18,215 nucleotides of DNA, taken from NCBI GenBank assembly GCA_035574455.1, contig DATLYT010000063.1, positions 1-18,215 on the forward strand, in the 5' to 3' direction. A program made the translations under genes and the position numbers. Below, piece by piece: positions 11,972 through 18,215 of this stretch (position 1 is its first letter; each line of letters opens with the position of its first letter). The notes beneath the pieces were generated by a model that made no database searches, had not been told where the DNA came from, and saw only the letters and a program-made list of their open reading frames with translations. This stretch comes from DATLYT01 sp035574455. GTDB taxonomy: Bacteria; Bacteroidota; Ignavibacteria; UBA10030.

Positions 11972-12700
11972 ATGACAGACAAACAACCTGCTGACAAAAA
12001 GCCATTGTCAACACGGCCCAACACCGCGGACTTGTACGATCTGCGTTCAACGATTGCTCACGAGCTACGGACGCCGTTGACCTCGATTGTCGGCTTTGCT
12101 GAGGCTCTACTCGCAGATGCTTCCATTGAAGAAGAAACACGGAAAAAAATCGCAACGATACTCCGAACAGAAGGAGAGCGGTTAAACCGCACGGTCGACG
12201 AACTTCTGCACACCTCAGCACTGCAGCTTACACGCGTAAAAGACTCGCTCTCCGAAAGCGACCTGGCTACTGTGCTGGCCATGGTTGCTCGCTTTGCATC
12301 GCAACGATTCCCCTCAAAAACGTTCTGCGTTTCCTACGCACTCGTGCCCGGGACAACATTACCCGCCATGAATAGTGGCGACCTGTTTTCAGCAACGTTC
12401 TATCTCGTAAGTATTATTGCCCGGTTGACCTATGATCATCTTCCTATCACTTTAGGCTTGGAGTCTTCATCCCAGCGACCCGTTGTCACGGTAACCTGCC
12501 AGTTTAATGCGCGCGTACTTGAAAACGGTTCGAGCAGAGATATTTTAAACCTCGATTCGAAGCCTACAACGAGTCCCTTAAACGTAGAAGAGATCACTAA
12601 AACCATTGCACACCGTGTTGTGGAATATTACGGCGGGACAGTGCTTACCAACGTATTGGATGACGGGGAAACAGTCTTCAAAATCGAATTTCCCGTGTAA
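11972..12700 (+). CDS. Small cytosolic histidine-kinase-like protein with degenerate ATPase domain
   Basis: The start is set at the ATG at 11972 (242 residues), because the frame upstream crosses the sigma-54 promoter. There is no transmembrane segment and no recognisable sensor domain. Residues ~22-88 form a HisKA dimerisation and phospho-acceptor region with His30 in TIAHELRTPLTSIVGFAEAL. The C-terminal ~140 residues keep the general pattern and end of a HATPase domain (IAHRVVEYYGG ... FKIEFP). However, the N-box asparagines are missing (YLVSIIARLTY in their place), and no DxGxG (G1) or glycine-rich G2 box is visible. It may therefore not bind ATP, and could act as a phosphatase, scaffold or acceptor of phosphate from another kinase. 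It precedes the NtrC-type regulator by 40 bases in one operon. Confidence 0.82.
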   Translation: MTDKQPADKKPLSTRPNTADLYDLRSTIAHELRTPLTSIVGFAEALLADASIEEETRKKIATILRTEGERLNRTVDELLHTSALQLTRVKDSLSESDLATVLAMVARFASQRFPSKTFCVSYALVPGTTLPAMNSGDLFSATFYLVSIIARLTYDHLPITLGLESSSQRPVVTVTCQFNARVLENGSSRDILNLDSKPTTSPLNVEEITKTIAHRVVEYYGGTVLTNVLDDGETVFKIEFPV

Positions 12701-12740
12701 CACTATTGAACGCCTCGAACATCAAATGTAGAAGGGCAGC

Positions 12741-14129
12741 ATGGCTACAGATGTGAATCGTCAGAAGCTTGTGTTCATTGTAGAAGATGAAGAAGCCGTC
12801 AGCAAGCTTCTCGAATTCTGGGTTGTCCAACGGTGGGGGTATGTAGCGAAACTTTTTCCCAACGGCGAATCGTGCATCGACGCGCTCGACGAGCAACCCG
12901 ACGTGGTCCTGCTCGACCTGATGATGCCGGGAATCGGCGGCGTCGAAACGCTGAAAGAAATCAAGCGACGCGACCCCGACCTCCCCGTGATTATGCTCTC
13001 GGCTCAATCCAATGTGGACACAGCCATCAACACGCTGAAGTTAGGGGCATCAGACTACTTCAGCAAGCCAATTGATTTCCCCAAGTTAGAAGCCGCCGTG
13101 AAGAGCGCACTGCGATTGCGCGAGGTAACGCGGGAGCTTCAGCAACTGCGCGCAAAAGCCGAGCAGCCGGTCCACTTTGACCAGCTCGTTGCCGCCAGCG
13201 GCGAGATGCGAGAGGTGTTCAAGCTCGTTCACAAGATCAAGGATAACGACATTCCCGTGTTGATTTTGGGTGAGAGCGGCACCGGCAAAGAGCTGATCGC
13301 ACAGGCGATTCACGATAACGGCCACCGCAAATCCGGACCATTCGTGGTAGTCAACTGCGCCTCCATTCCGCACGACCTCTTGGAAAGCGAGCTTTTTGGA
13401 CATGAAAAGGGAGCGTTTACGGGGGCGGTTCAGCGCCGGATTGGACGGTTCGAGGCGGCACGCGGAGGGACGATTTTCCTCGATGAGATCGGGGAGCTCG
13501 ATATTAGCCTACAGGCCAAGCTGTTGCGGGTGATTCAAACGAAGAGATTCCAGCGGGTAGGTGGAAACGAGACCATCGAGACCGATGCGCGGTTGATTTC
13601 AGCAACGAACCGAGATTTACATGAGGAAGTAAAACAGAAGCGATTCCGAGAGGACCTGTATTTCCGCCTTGCAACCTTCCCAATTGTTCTTCCTCCACTC
13701 CGCAACCGAAAATCAGATATTTTGCTGCTGGCCGAGCATTTTCTGAAGAAATTCAGCCGTGAGCTTTCGAAGCCTCAACTGAAGCTCTCCCGTTCGGCGG
13801 CACAACTCCTGTATGAATACCCTTGGCCGGGAAATGTGCGGGAGCTGGAAAATACTCTACAGCGTGCCGTCGTTATGGCAGATGGGCAGGAGATTACCGA
13901 GAAGGAACTTCCCCTCACGCTTCAATCATTTGCGCAACAGAACGAGAAGAACCTGAACGGCATCTTTGCCCCGGAAGGCGGGGTTGTTCCCATGGAGAAA
14001 GTGCGCGAAGAAGCCATCCGCCACGCATTGAAAGTCACCGGCGGCAACATCGCCGAAGCTGCCTCAAAGTTAAAAATCGGGCGAGCGACATTCTACCGGT
14101 TGCTGAAAAAGTACAAGATTACTGTTTAG
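12741..14129 (+). CDS. NtrC-family sigma-54-dependent response regulator
   Basis: A 462-residue transcription activator with three domains. The receiver is ~8-125, with acidic pocket Glu15-Asp16-Glu17, phospho-site Asp59, Ser87 and Lys109. The AAA+ domain is ~148-385, with Walker A GESGTGKE (177-184), the sigma-54 contact loop GAFTGA (224-229), Walker B FLDE (246-249) and Arg-finger region RFREDLYFRL (301-310). The Fis-type HTH is ~420-460 (GGNIAEAASKLKIGRATFYRLLKKY). All catalytic motifs are intact. Such proteins bind distant enhancer sites and use ATP to open sigma-54 promoters. The ribosome site AGAAGGG precedes the ATG. The divergent subunit cluster has -24/-12-like elements and is the obvious target; the gene also probably controls its own promoter at 11902-11918. 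Confidence 0.95.
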   Translation: MATDVNRQKLVFIVEDEEAVSKLLEFWVVQRWGYVAKLFPNGESCIDALDEQPDVVLLDLMMPGIGGVETLKEIKRRDPDLPVIMLSAQSNVDTAINTLKLGASDYFSKPIDFPKLEAAVKSALRLREVTRELQQLRAKAEQPVHFDQLVAASGEMREVFKLVHKIKDNDIPVLILGESGTGKELIAQAIHDNGHRKSGPFVVVNCASIPHDLLESELFGHEKGAFTGAVQRRIGRFEAARGGTIFLDEIGELDISLQAKLLRVIQTKRFQRVGGNETIETDARLISATNRDLHEEVKQKRFREDLYFRLATFPIVLPPLRNRKSDILLLAEHFLKKFSRELSKPQLKLSRSAAQLLYEYPWPGNVRELENTLQRAVVMADGQEITEKELPLTLQSFAQQNEKNLNGIFAPEGGVVPMEKVREEAIRHALKVTGGNIAEAASKLKIGRATFYRLLKKYKITV

Positions 14130-14181
14130 CGTTGTTGAAAAAAACCGCCCTTCTGAATCCCGCTGCATTGTAGCAGGATGA

Positions 14182-14217
14182 ACCTGCCCGCCGACATCGA
14201 GCTTGATTTGGGCAGGT
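14182..14217. other. Weak hairpin in the gap after the activator gene
   Basis: ACCTGCCC (14182-14189) and GGGCAGGT (14210-14217) are a perfect 8-bp inverted repeat with a 20-base loop and no T run. It could be a weak terminator for the two-component operon. The rest of the 242-base gap (14130-14371) shows nothing else. Confidence 0.3.
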
Positions 14218-14371
14218 GGGGAACCCGATTCAAAAGGCAAGACGGTTCAGTCTCCGCCGCGGCGAATTCCGCATTTGGTACCAGAGGTTCTCATCCGCGT
14301 CTCTTGCATTTCCTCTCCCTTTCCCGTACCATACTTCCAACAAAGCTCCCTCAACGCGCCAACTTGATCTC

Positions 14372-14956
14372 ATGACCCTACTGCAGCGGTTTCCGCTTCT
14401 CCTGTTTCAGCCGGATTATGCTACGTCCGACCTCTACCACGACCCGCCCATTGTCGATGCGTTTTATGTCGTTACTGCCTATGCGCTCATTTCCGCCCTC
14501 AATGCGCTGCTCGGCATTTTCGTGGCAACGGGGAGTATTTCCGCCTCGATTTTTACCGTGATCGGTACGTTTGCCTTAGTTTACATTACCTGGGTTATTC
14601 TTACACTGGTGTTTCATTTCGTTGCAGACTTGCTTGGCGGATTGGGCGAGCTGCATAACACCGTCTCCTACGTCGGCCTTGCTGCCGCCCCAAACGTCGT
14701 CGTCGCCACGCTCAGCCTCCTGATCAGCATCGTCCGTCTTGTGTTCCTACCGGAAGACCCGGGTTCTATCCTTGCTACGGTAAACCTTGGCTTCTCACTC
14801 ATCGGGATGGCTTGGGGTTGGCCGGGCGTGCTCTGTTACTTTGGAATGAAAAACGCCGAGCGTGTGCATCCCATCAAAGCCATTGTCGTCGTTCTGCCCG
14901 TCTTTTTTATCTTTGCAGCGCTGGAAATCTACAACTCGAACCTGTTCGACCTCTAA
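14372..14956 (+). CDS. Yip1-family integral membrane protein
   Basis: A 194-residue protein from the ATG at 14372; the open frame runs 52 codons further upstream, but that part is arginine-rich, lacks a ribosome site and does not look like a membrane protein start. About five hydrophobic segments are visible (roughly 30-52, 57-82, 98-124, 133-158 and 168-186), with a short cytosolic N-terminus containing DLYHDPPIVDAF. The pattern of helices and the loop FHFVADLLGGLGELHN match bacterial Yip1-domain proteins, found widely in this phylum; their molecular role is unknown. The amidohydrolase gene begins 35 bases later on the same strand, so co-transcription is likely. No clear ribosome site precedes the chosen start. 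Confidence 0.72.
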   Translation: MTLLQRFPLLLFQPDYATSDLYHDPPIVDAFYVVTAYALISALNALLGIFVATGSISASIFTVIGTFALVYITWVILTLVFHFVADLLGGLGELHNTVSYVGLAAAPNVVVATLSLLISIVRLVFLPEDPGSILATVNLGFSLIGMAWGWPGVLCYFGMKNAERVHPIKAIVVVLPVFFIFAALEIYNSNLFDL

Positions 14957-14991
14957 GCGTATGGCTCACTCATGAAGGAGATCATCCAGCT

Positions 14992-16671
14992 ATGAAACTC
15001 ATCCTTCACGCAGTACTCATTTTCCTCATTCTTGTCGGCCTGGCATGCCAACCCGCCGGCGATTCGTACGACATCCTGATTTTCAACGGCAGAATTATTG
15101 ACGGCACGGGTAATCCGTGGTTCAAGGGAGATGTCGGAATACGAGGCGAGAAAGTGGTTGCGGTCGGTATGCTGCGTGGAGCAACAGCCCGACGGACGAT
15201 CGATGCAGAAGGAAAGGTCGTGAGCCCCGGATTCATTGACATGCTGGGGCAATCCGAGTTGACGCTGTTTGTTGATAACCGCGCGATGAGCAAAATCTCA
15301 CAAGGCATTACCACAGAGGTGACGGGTGAAGGCGAGTCGGCAGCACCAATCAATGAACGTACGTTGGCTGAGTTGAAGCCGTTCATGGATAAGTATGGCG
15401 TGAAGGTCGATTGGAAAGATTTCGACGGGTACTTTCGACGGCTTGAGCAACACAAGATGGCGGTCAATCTTGCGACGTTCGTGGGCGCGACGCAGGTACG
15501 GGAATACGTGATCGGCTTCGAGAACCGCGAACCGACTCAGCAAGAATTGGAGCAGATGAAAGAGCTTGTCCGGCAGGCGATGCAACAGGGCGCGTTGGGA
15601 CTGAGCACGTCGTTAGTTTATGCCCCTGCCGTCTATGCAAAAACCAGAGAGTTGATTGAGCTGGCAAAAGTGGCAGCCGAATACGGCGGTATCTACGCCT
15701 CGCACATTCGGGACGAAGGCGATAAAGAGATGCAGGCAATTTTAGAAGCAGGTGATATCGGTCGTGAAGCGAAAATCCCCGTGCAGATCTGGCACCTCAA
15801 AGTGAGTGGGAAACGAAACTGGGGAACGATGCCGGAGATCATCAAACAGATTAACATTCTGCGCAAGAGCGGTATTGATATGACGGCGGATTTATATCCT
15901 TACGTCGCCGGTGCGACCGGCTTGGGTGCCACGATGCCGGGATGGGCGCTCGAAGGCGGCAGCGCAAAACTCCTGGAGCGGTTAAAGGATCCGATGACGC
16001 GCGGGAACATCCGCGCACAGCTTGAGTCGGATAAGTTTGACCGGCAGAATTTCTATCGCGACTCCGGTCCGGAAGGAATTCTCATCAGCAACATCTACAG
16101 TCCGAACCTCAAGCAGTATGAAGGGAAGCGGCTCAGCGAAATTGCGAACGAGCAAAAGAAACATCCCATCGATGCGCTTTTTGACCTCCTTGTCGCCGAC
16201 TCTGCTCGGACCGGAGCGATCTTCTTCATGATGAACGAAGAGGATGTAAAGATTGCCCTCGCTCAGCCATGGACGAGTTTTAATACGGACTACAACGGAG
16301 TGGCAACGGACGGACCGTTGAGCACGGGCAAACCGCATCCGCGCGCATACGGTGCCTTCCCACGAATCCTGGGAAAGTACGTGCGGGAGGAGAACTTGCT
16401 GCCGCTTGAGGAGGCGATCAGGAAGATGACCTCGCTGGCTGCCAACCGCGTGGGACTCAAGGAGCGCGGCATCCTCAAGCCGGGTTTTTATGCCGACGTG
16501 GTGATCTTCGACCCCGCTAAGGTCATTGATAAGGCGACATTTGAAAATCCCCACCAGTATTCAGAAGGGATTGAGGTCGTGATCGTGAACGGTCAGCCTG
16601 TGTGGGAAAACGGTACGTTTACCGGCAACCTGCCGGGGAAAGTGTTGCGCGGACCGGGATATCGACGGTAG
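14992..16671 (+). CDS. Amidohydrolase of the N-acyl-D-amino-acid deacylase family, exported
   Basis: The start at 14992 (559 residues) is supported by GAAGGAG 11 bases upstream and by a signal sequence MKLILHAVLIFLILVGLAC, probably a lipoprotein signal with a non-ideal lipobox (Cys19). The body follows D-aminoacylases: DILIFNGRIIDGTGNPW strand region, PGFID, QGITTEVTGEG, SHIRDEG (His238), IWHLKVSG (His268), ATDGP (catalytic-type Asp440), and a C-terminal beta domain with KPGFYADVVIFDP. Family enzymes remove acyl groups from N-acyl-D-amino acids. Oddly, the usual HxH after PGFID is MLGQSE (Leu85, Gln87), and the position of the metal-binding Cys is probably Glu113. This looks like a defined subfamily with an altered metal site. 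It would act in the periplasm, perhaps on D-amino-acid compounds or peptidoglycan fragments; the substrate is unknown. Confidence 0.85.
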   Translation: MKLILHAVLIFLILVGLACQPAGDSYDILIFNGRIIDGTGNPWFKGDVGIRGEKVVAVGMLRGATARRTIDAEGKVVSPGFIDMLGQSELTLFVDNRAMSKISQGITTEVTGEGESAAPINERTLAELKPFMDKYGVKVDWKDFDGYFRRLEQHKMAVNLATFVGATQVREYVIGFENREPTQQELEQMKELVRQAMQQGALGLSTSLVYAPAVYAKTRELIELAKVAAEYGGIYASHIRDEGDKEMQAILEAGDIGREAKIPVQIWHLKVSGKRNWGTMPEIIKQINILRKSGIDMTADLYPYVAGATGLGATMPGWALEGGSAKLLERLKDPMTRGNIRAQLESDKFDRQNFYRDSGPEGILISNIYSPNLKQYEGKRLSEIANEQKKHPIDALFDLLVADSARTGAIFFMMNEEDVKIALAQPWTSFNTDYNGVATDGPLSTGKPHPRAYGAFPRILGKYVREENLLPLEEAIRKMTSLAANRVGLKERGILKPGFYADVVIFDPAKVIDKATFENPHQYSEGIEVVIVNGQPVWENGTFTGNLPGKVLRGPGYRR

Positions 16672-16698
16672 AGTCCACTTCGCAACTGGACTCTACCG
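16666..16698. terminator. Bidirectional hairpin between the amidohydrolase gene and argH
   Basis: A perfect 12-bp inverted repeat, CGGTAGAGTCCA (16666-16677) and TGGACTCTACCG (16687-16698), with a 9-base loop. Both convergent genes end inside it: the plus-strand TAG at 16669-16671 and the minus-strand TAG at 16695-16693 lie in mirrored arms. A T/C-rich tail (TCTTCCTTCCTTTC) follows on the plus side; the minus side has no T run. Confidence 0.6.
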
Positions 16699-18108
16699 AA
16701 TCTTCCTTCCTTTCAATACCCTCGTCCAGTGGACAATTTGCTTTTTCACTTCTTGGGGCGAGGTACTGCCCGCCGATTTCTTTTGCTCAGTGCTGTAGGT
16801 CGGAATGATGTAGCCGAAAACGTCCGACTCGAACTTGGGCGAGAAGGTTTTCAGCGTGTCGAGGTCAAGGTTGCCGAAATACATCCGGTGTTCCAGGCAG
16901 TACGCCACAATCTTACCCGTGATCGCATGCGCCTCGCGGAACGGGATCCCCTTCCGCACCAGATAATCCGCTAACTCCGTTGCCGTCAGGAAGTCGTTGC
17001 TCAGCTCCTCTTCCATTTTCTGCACGTTGAAGCTCGTGTGCACGAGAATGTGAGAAAAGATGAAGAGGCACTGGCGCGTTGTATTGACTGCCTCGAAAAG
17101 CGGCAGTTTGTCTTCCTGCATGTCGCGATTGTAGGCGAGCGGCAGGCCTTTCATCACGGTGAACAGGTTGATCAGCGCGCCGTAGACGCGGCCTGTTTTG
17201 CCGCGCACAAGCTCAGCCATATCGGGATTCTTCTTTTGCGGCATAATGCTACTGCCGGTCGTGTAGGCATCGCTGATCTGCGCAAAGCCGAACTCCTTCG
17301 AGGTCCACAACACCAGCTCTTCCGCGAACCGGCTAAGATGCATCATGATGATGCTGCACGCCGCGATGAACTCGACAAGATAATCTCTGTCGCTCACAGC
17401 ATCGATGCTGTTCTCGACGATGCCGTCAAAATGCAGTTTCTTGGCAACAAGGTGGCGGTCGATCGGGAAGGACGTGCCTGCCAGTGCCGCGGCGCCAAGC
17501 GGAGATTTGTTCGCACGCTTGCGGCAATCCTGCAGTCGCTCGAAATCCCGCTCGAGCATCGACATGTAGGCGAGGAGATGGTGGGAAAGCATAACCGGCT
17601 GTGCGCGCTGGAGGTGTGTGTAGCCGGGCAGCAACACGCCAAAGTAGCGCTCCGCTTTATACAAGAGTACGCGTTGAAGCTGAACGATGAGTTTGCTCAG
17701 CTCGTGAATCGCGTTGCGGAGATAGAGACGCTCGTCAAGGGCAATCTGGTCGTTTCGACTCCGGGCGGTGTGTAGCTTCCCGCCTAACGGGCCGATTTTC
17801 TGGATGAGCCGGTTCTCGATAGCAAGGTGAATGTCTTCGTACTCGCCGTTGAGCTTGAATTTTCCAGTCTCGATTTCTTTCTGAATCGCCTTGAGTGCCG
17901 TGCGAATCCTCCGTGCCTCAGCGGCGGTCAGAATCTTTGTCGCAGCGAGCATCTCCACATGCGCGATGCTGCCGGCGATGTCTTCTTGGTAAAGCTGTTT
18001 GTCGAGGTCAATAGAGGTTGAAAAGTTCAGCGCGATGCTCGACAACGGTTCGCGAAACCGTCCGCTCCAGAGTGCTTGATGTGCCATAGGGTTGTGCGTT
18101 GTTTGCAT
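16693..18108 (-). CDS. argH: Argininosuccinate lyase
   Basis: A 471-residue cytosolic enzyme of the fumarase/aspartase superfamily that splits argininosuccinate into arginine and fumarate, the last step of arginine synthesis. The N-terminal LWSGRF (13-18) is the family hallmark. Conserved regions are HTARSRND (113-120), GYTHLQRAQP (162-171, catalytic His165) and the signature loop GSSIMPQKKNP (285-295) with the catalytic serine. Length is normal. Met1 (18108) and Met8 (18087) are both possible starts; most homologues begin just before the LWSGRF segment, which favours Met8, but neither has a clear ribosome site. A short CCCGC/GCGGG hairpin (18109-18127) lies directly upstream. No other arginine gene is visible; the neighbouring gene lies outside the window. 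Confidence 0.97.
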   Translation of the reverse strand: MQTTHNPMAHQALWSGRFREPLSSIALNFSTSIDLDKQLYQEDIAGSIAHVEMLAATKILTAAEARRIRTALKAIQKEIETGKFKLNGEYEDIHLAIENRLIQKIGPLGGKLHTARSRNDQIALDERLYLRNAIHELSKLIVQLQRVLLYKAERYFGVLLPGYTHLQRAQPVMLSHHLLAYMSMLERDFERLQDCRKRANKSPLGAAALAGTSFPIDRHLVAKKLHFDGIVENSIDAVSDRDYLVEFIAACSIIMMHLSRFAEELVLWTSKEFGFAQISDAYTTGSSIMPQKKNPDMAELVRGKTGRVYGALINLFTVMKGLPLAYNRDMQEDKLPLFEAVNTTRQCLFIFSHILVHTSFNVQKMEEELSNDFLTATELADYLVRKGIPFREAHAITGKIVAYCLEHRMYFGNLDLDTLKTFSPKFESDVFGYIIPTYSTEQKKSAGSTSPQEVKKQIVHWTRVLKGRKIR

Positions 18109-18215
18109 CCCGCCGTGGTTGAGCGGGAGCGATTGGTTGATCCGTTCGTTGTGTGTACGGTGCTCAAGATAGCGAAAAAACGAGAGGTCGGCAACGGATT
18201 TTTCCGCTGTCGATC

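Noticed and set aside
14812..14991. Longer N-terminus (60 codons) for the amidohydrolase
   Set aside because: It overlaps the Yip1-family gene in another frame; the ATG at 14992 has a ribosome site and starts a signal sequence.
17038..17775. A 245-codon plus-strand open frame inside argH
   Set aside because: It is antisense to a well-conserved enzyme gene in a G+C-rich stretch; the product has no domain pattern.
1..18215. CRISPR arrays, insertion sequences or phage genes
   Set aside because: No regularly spaced direct repeats, transposase motifs, terminal inverted repeats or phage structural genes were seen on either strand.

Overview
The window (roughly half G+C) looks like a chromosomal segment from a member of the Bacteroidota/Chlorobiota/Ignavibacteriota group. 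The main sign is a secreted hydrolase (minus strand, 3465-4736) ending in the 'NFPNPFNPST ... YNVLGQEVATL' type IX secretion sorting domain that is abundant in Ignavibacteria-like bacteria. The DUF4292 + EnvC gene pair and the lipoprotein and signal-peptide content point the same way. The species cannot be named from the sequence alone.

Layout. 1-1870, plus strand: the end of a DUF4292 lipoprotein-type gene, an EnvC-like murein hydrolase activator overlapping it by ATGA, a terminator, and a tRNA-Pro(UGG). 2200-3461, plus strand: a stand-alone CheY-like receiver translationally coupled to a metallo-beta-lactamase-fold hydrolase. 3465-4736, minus strand: an SGNH hydrolase with a type IX sorting domain. 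4867-11585, minus strand: a seven-gene cluster for cell-surface assembly. 11902-14129, plus strand: a sigma-54-type promoter, a small histidine-kinase-like protein with a decayed ATPase domain, and an NtrC-family sigma-54 activator. 14372-16671, plus strand: a Yip1-family membrane protein and an amidohydrolase of the D-aminoacylase family. 16693-18108, minus strand: argH (argininosuccinate lyase), convergent with the amidohydrolase across a shared hairpin.

The most interesting part is 4867-11971. Four small secreted beta-rich proteins in two paralogous pairs, plus a fifth very small one, surround a PapD-like two-domain Ig-fold protein and a 1011-residue protein. That large protein has two N-terminal Ig-like domains, a predicted outer-membrane barrel, two carboxypeptidase-regulatory-like domains and a C-terminal SPOR (peptidoglycan-binding) domain. 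The layout is that of a chaperone-usher pilus locus, but the large protein is not a standard usher. The subunit-like proteins lack the type IX sorting domain seen next door, so they probably use this dedicated route. The first subunit gene is separated from the assembly genes by a hairpin and a terminator-like structure followed by a sigma-70-like promoter, which suggests excess subunit over assembly machinery.

The divergent two-component pair is the probable regulator. Its activator carries GAFTGA, its own operon has a near-consensus -24/-12 promoter, and -24/-12-like elements (perfect TTGGCAC, imperfect -12) lie upstream of both the first and the last subunit genes. The functional assignment is inference from architecture and gene order; no database search was possible.
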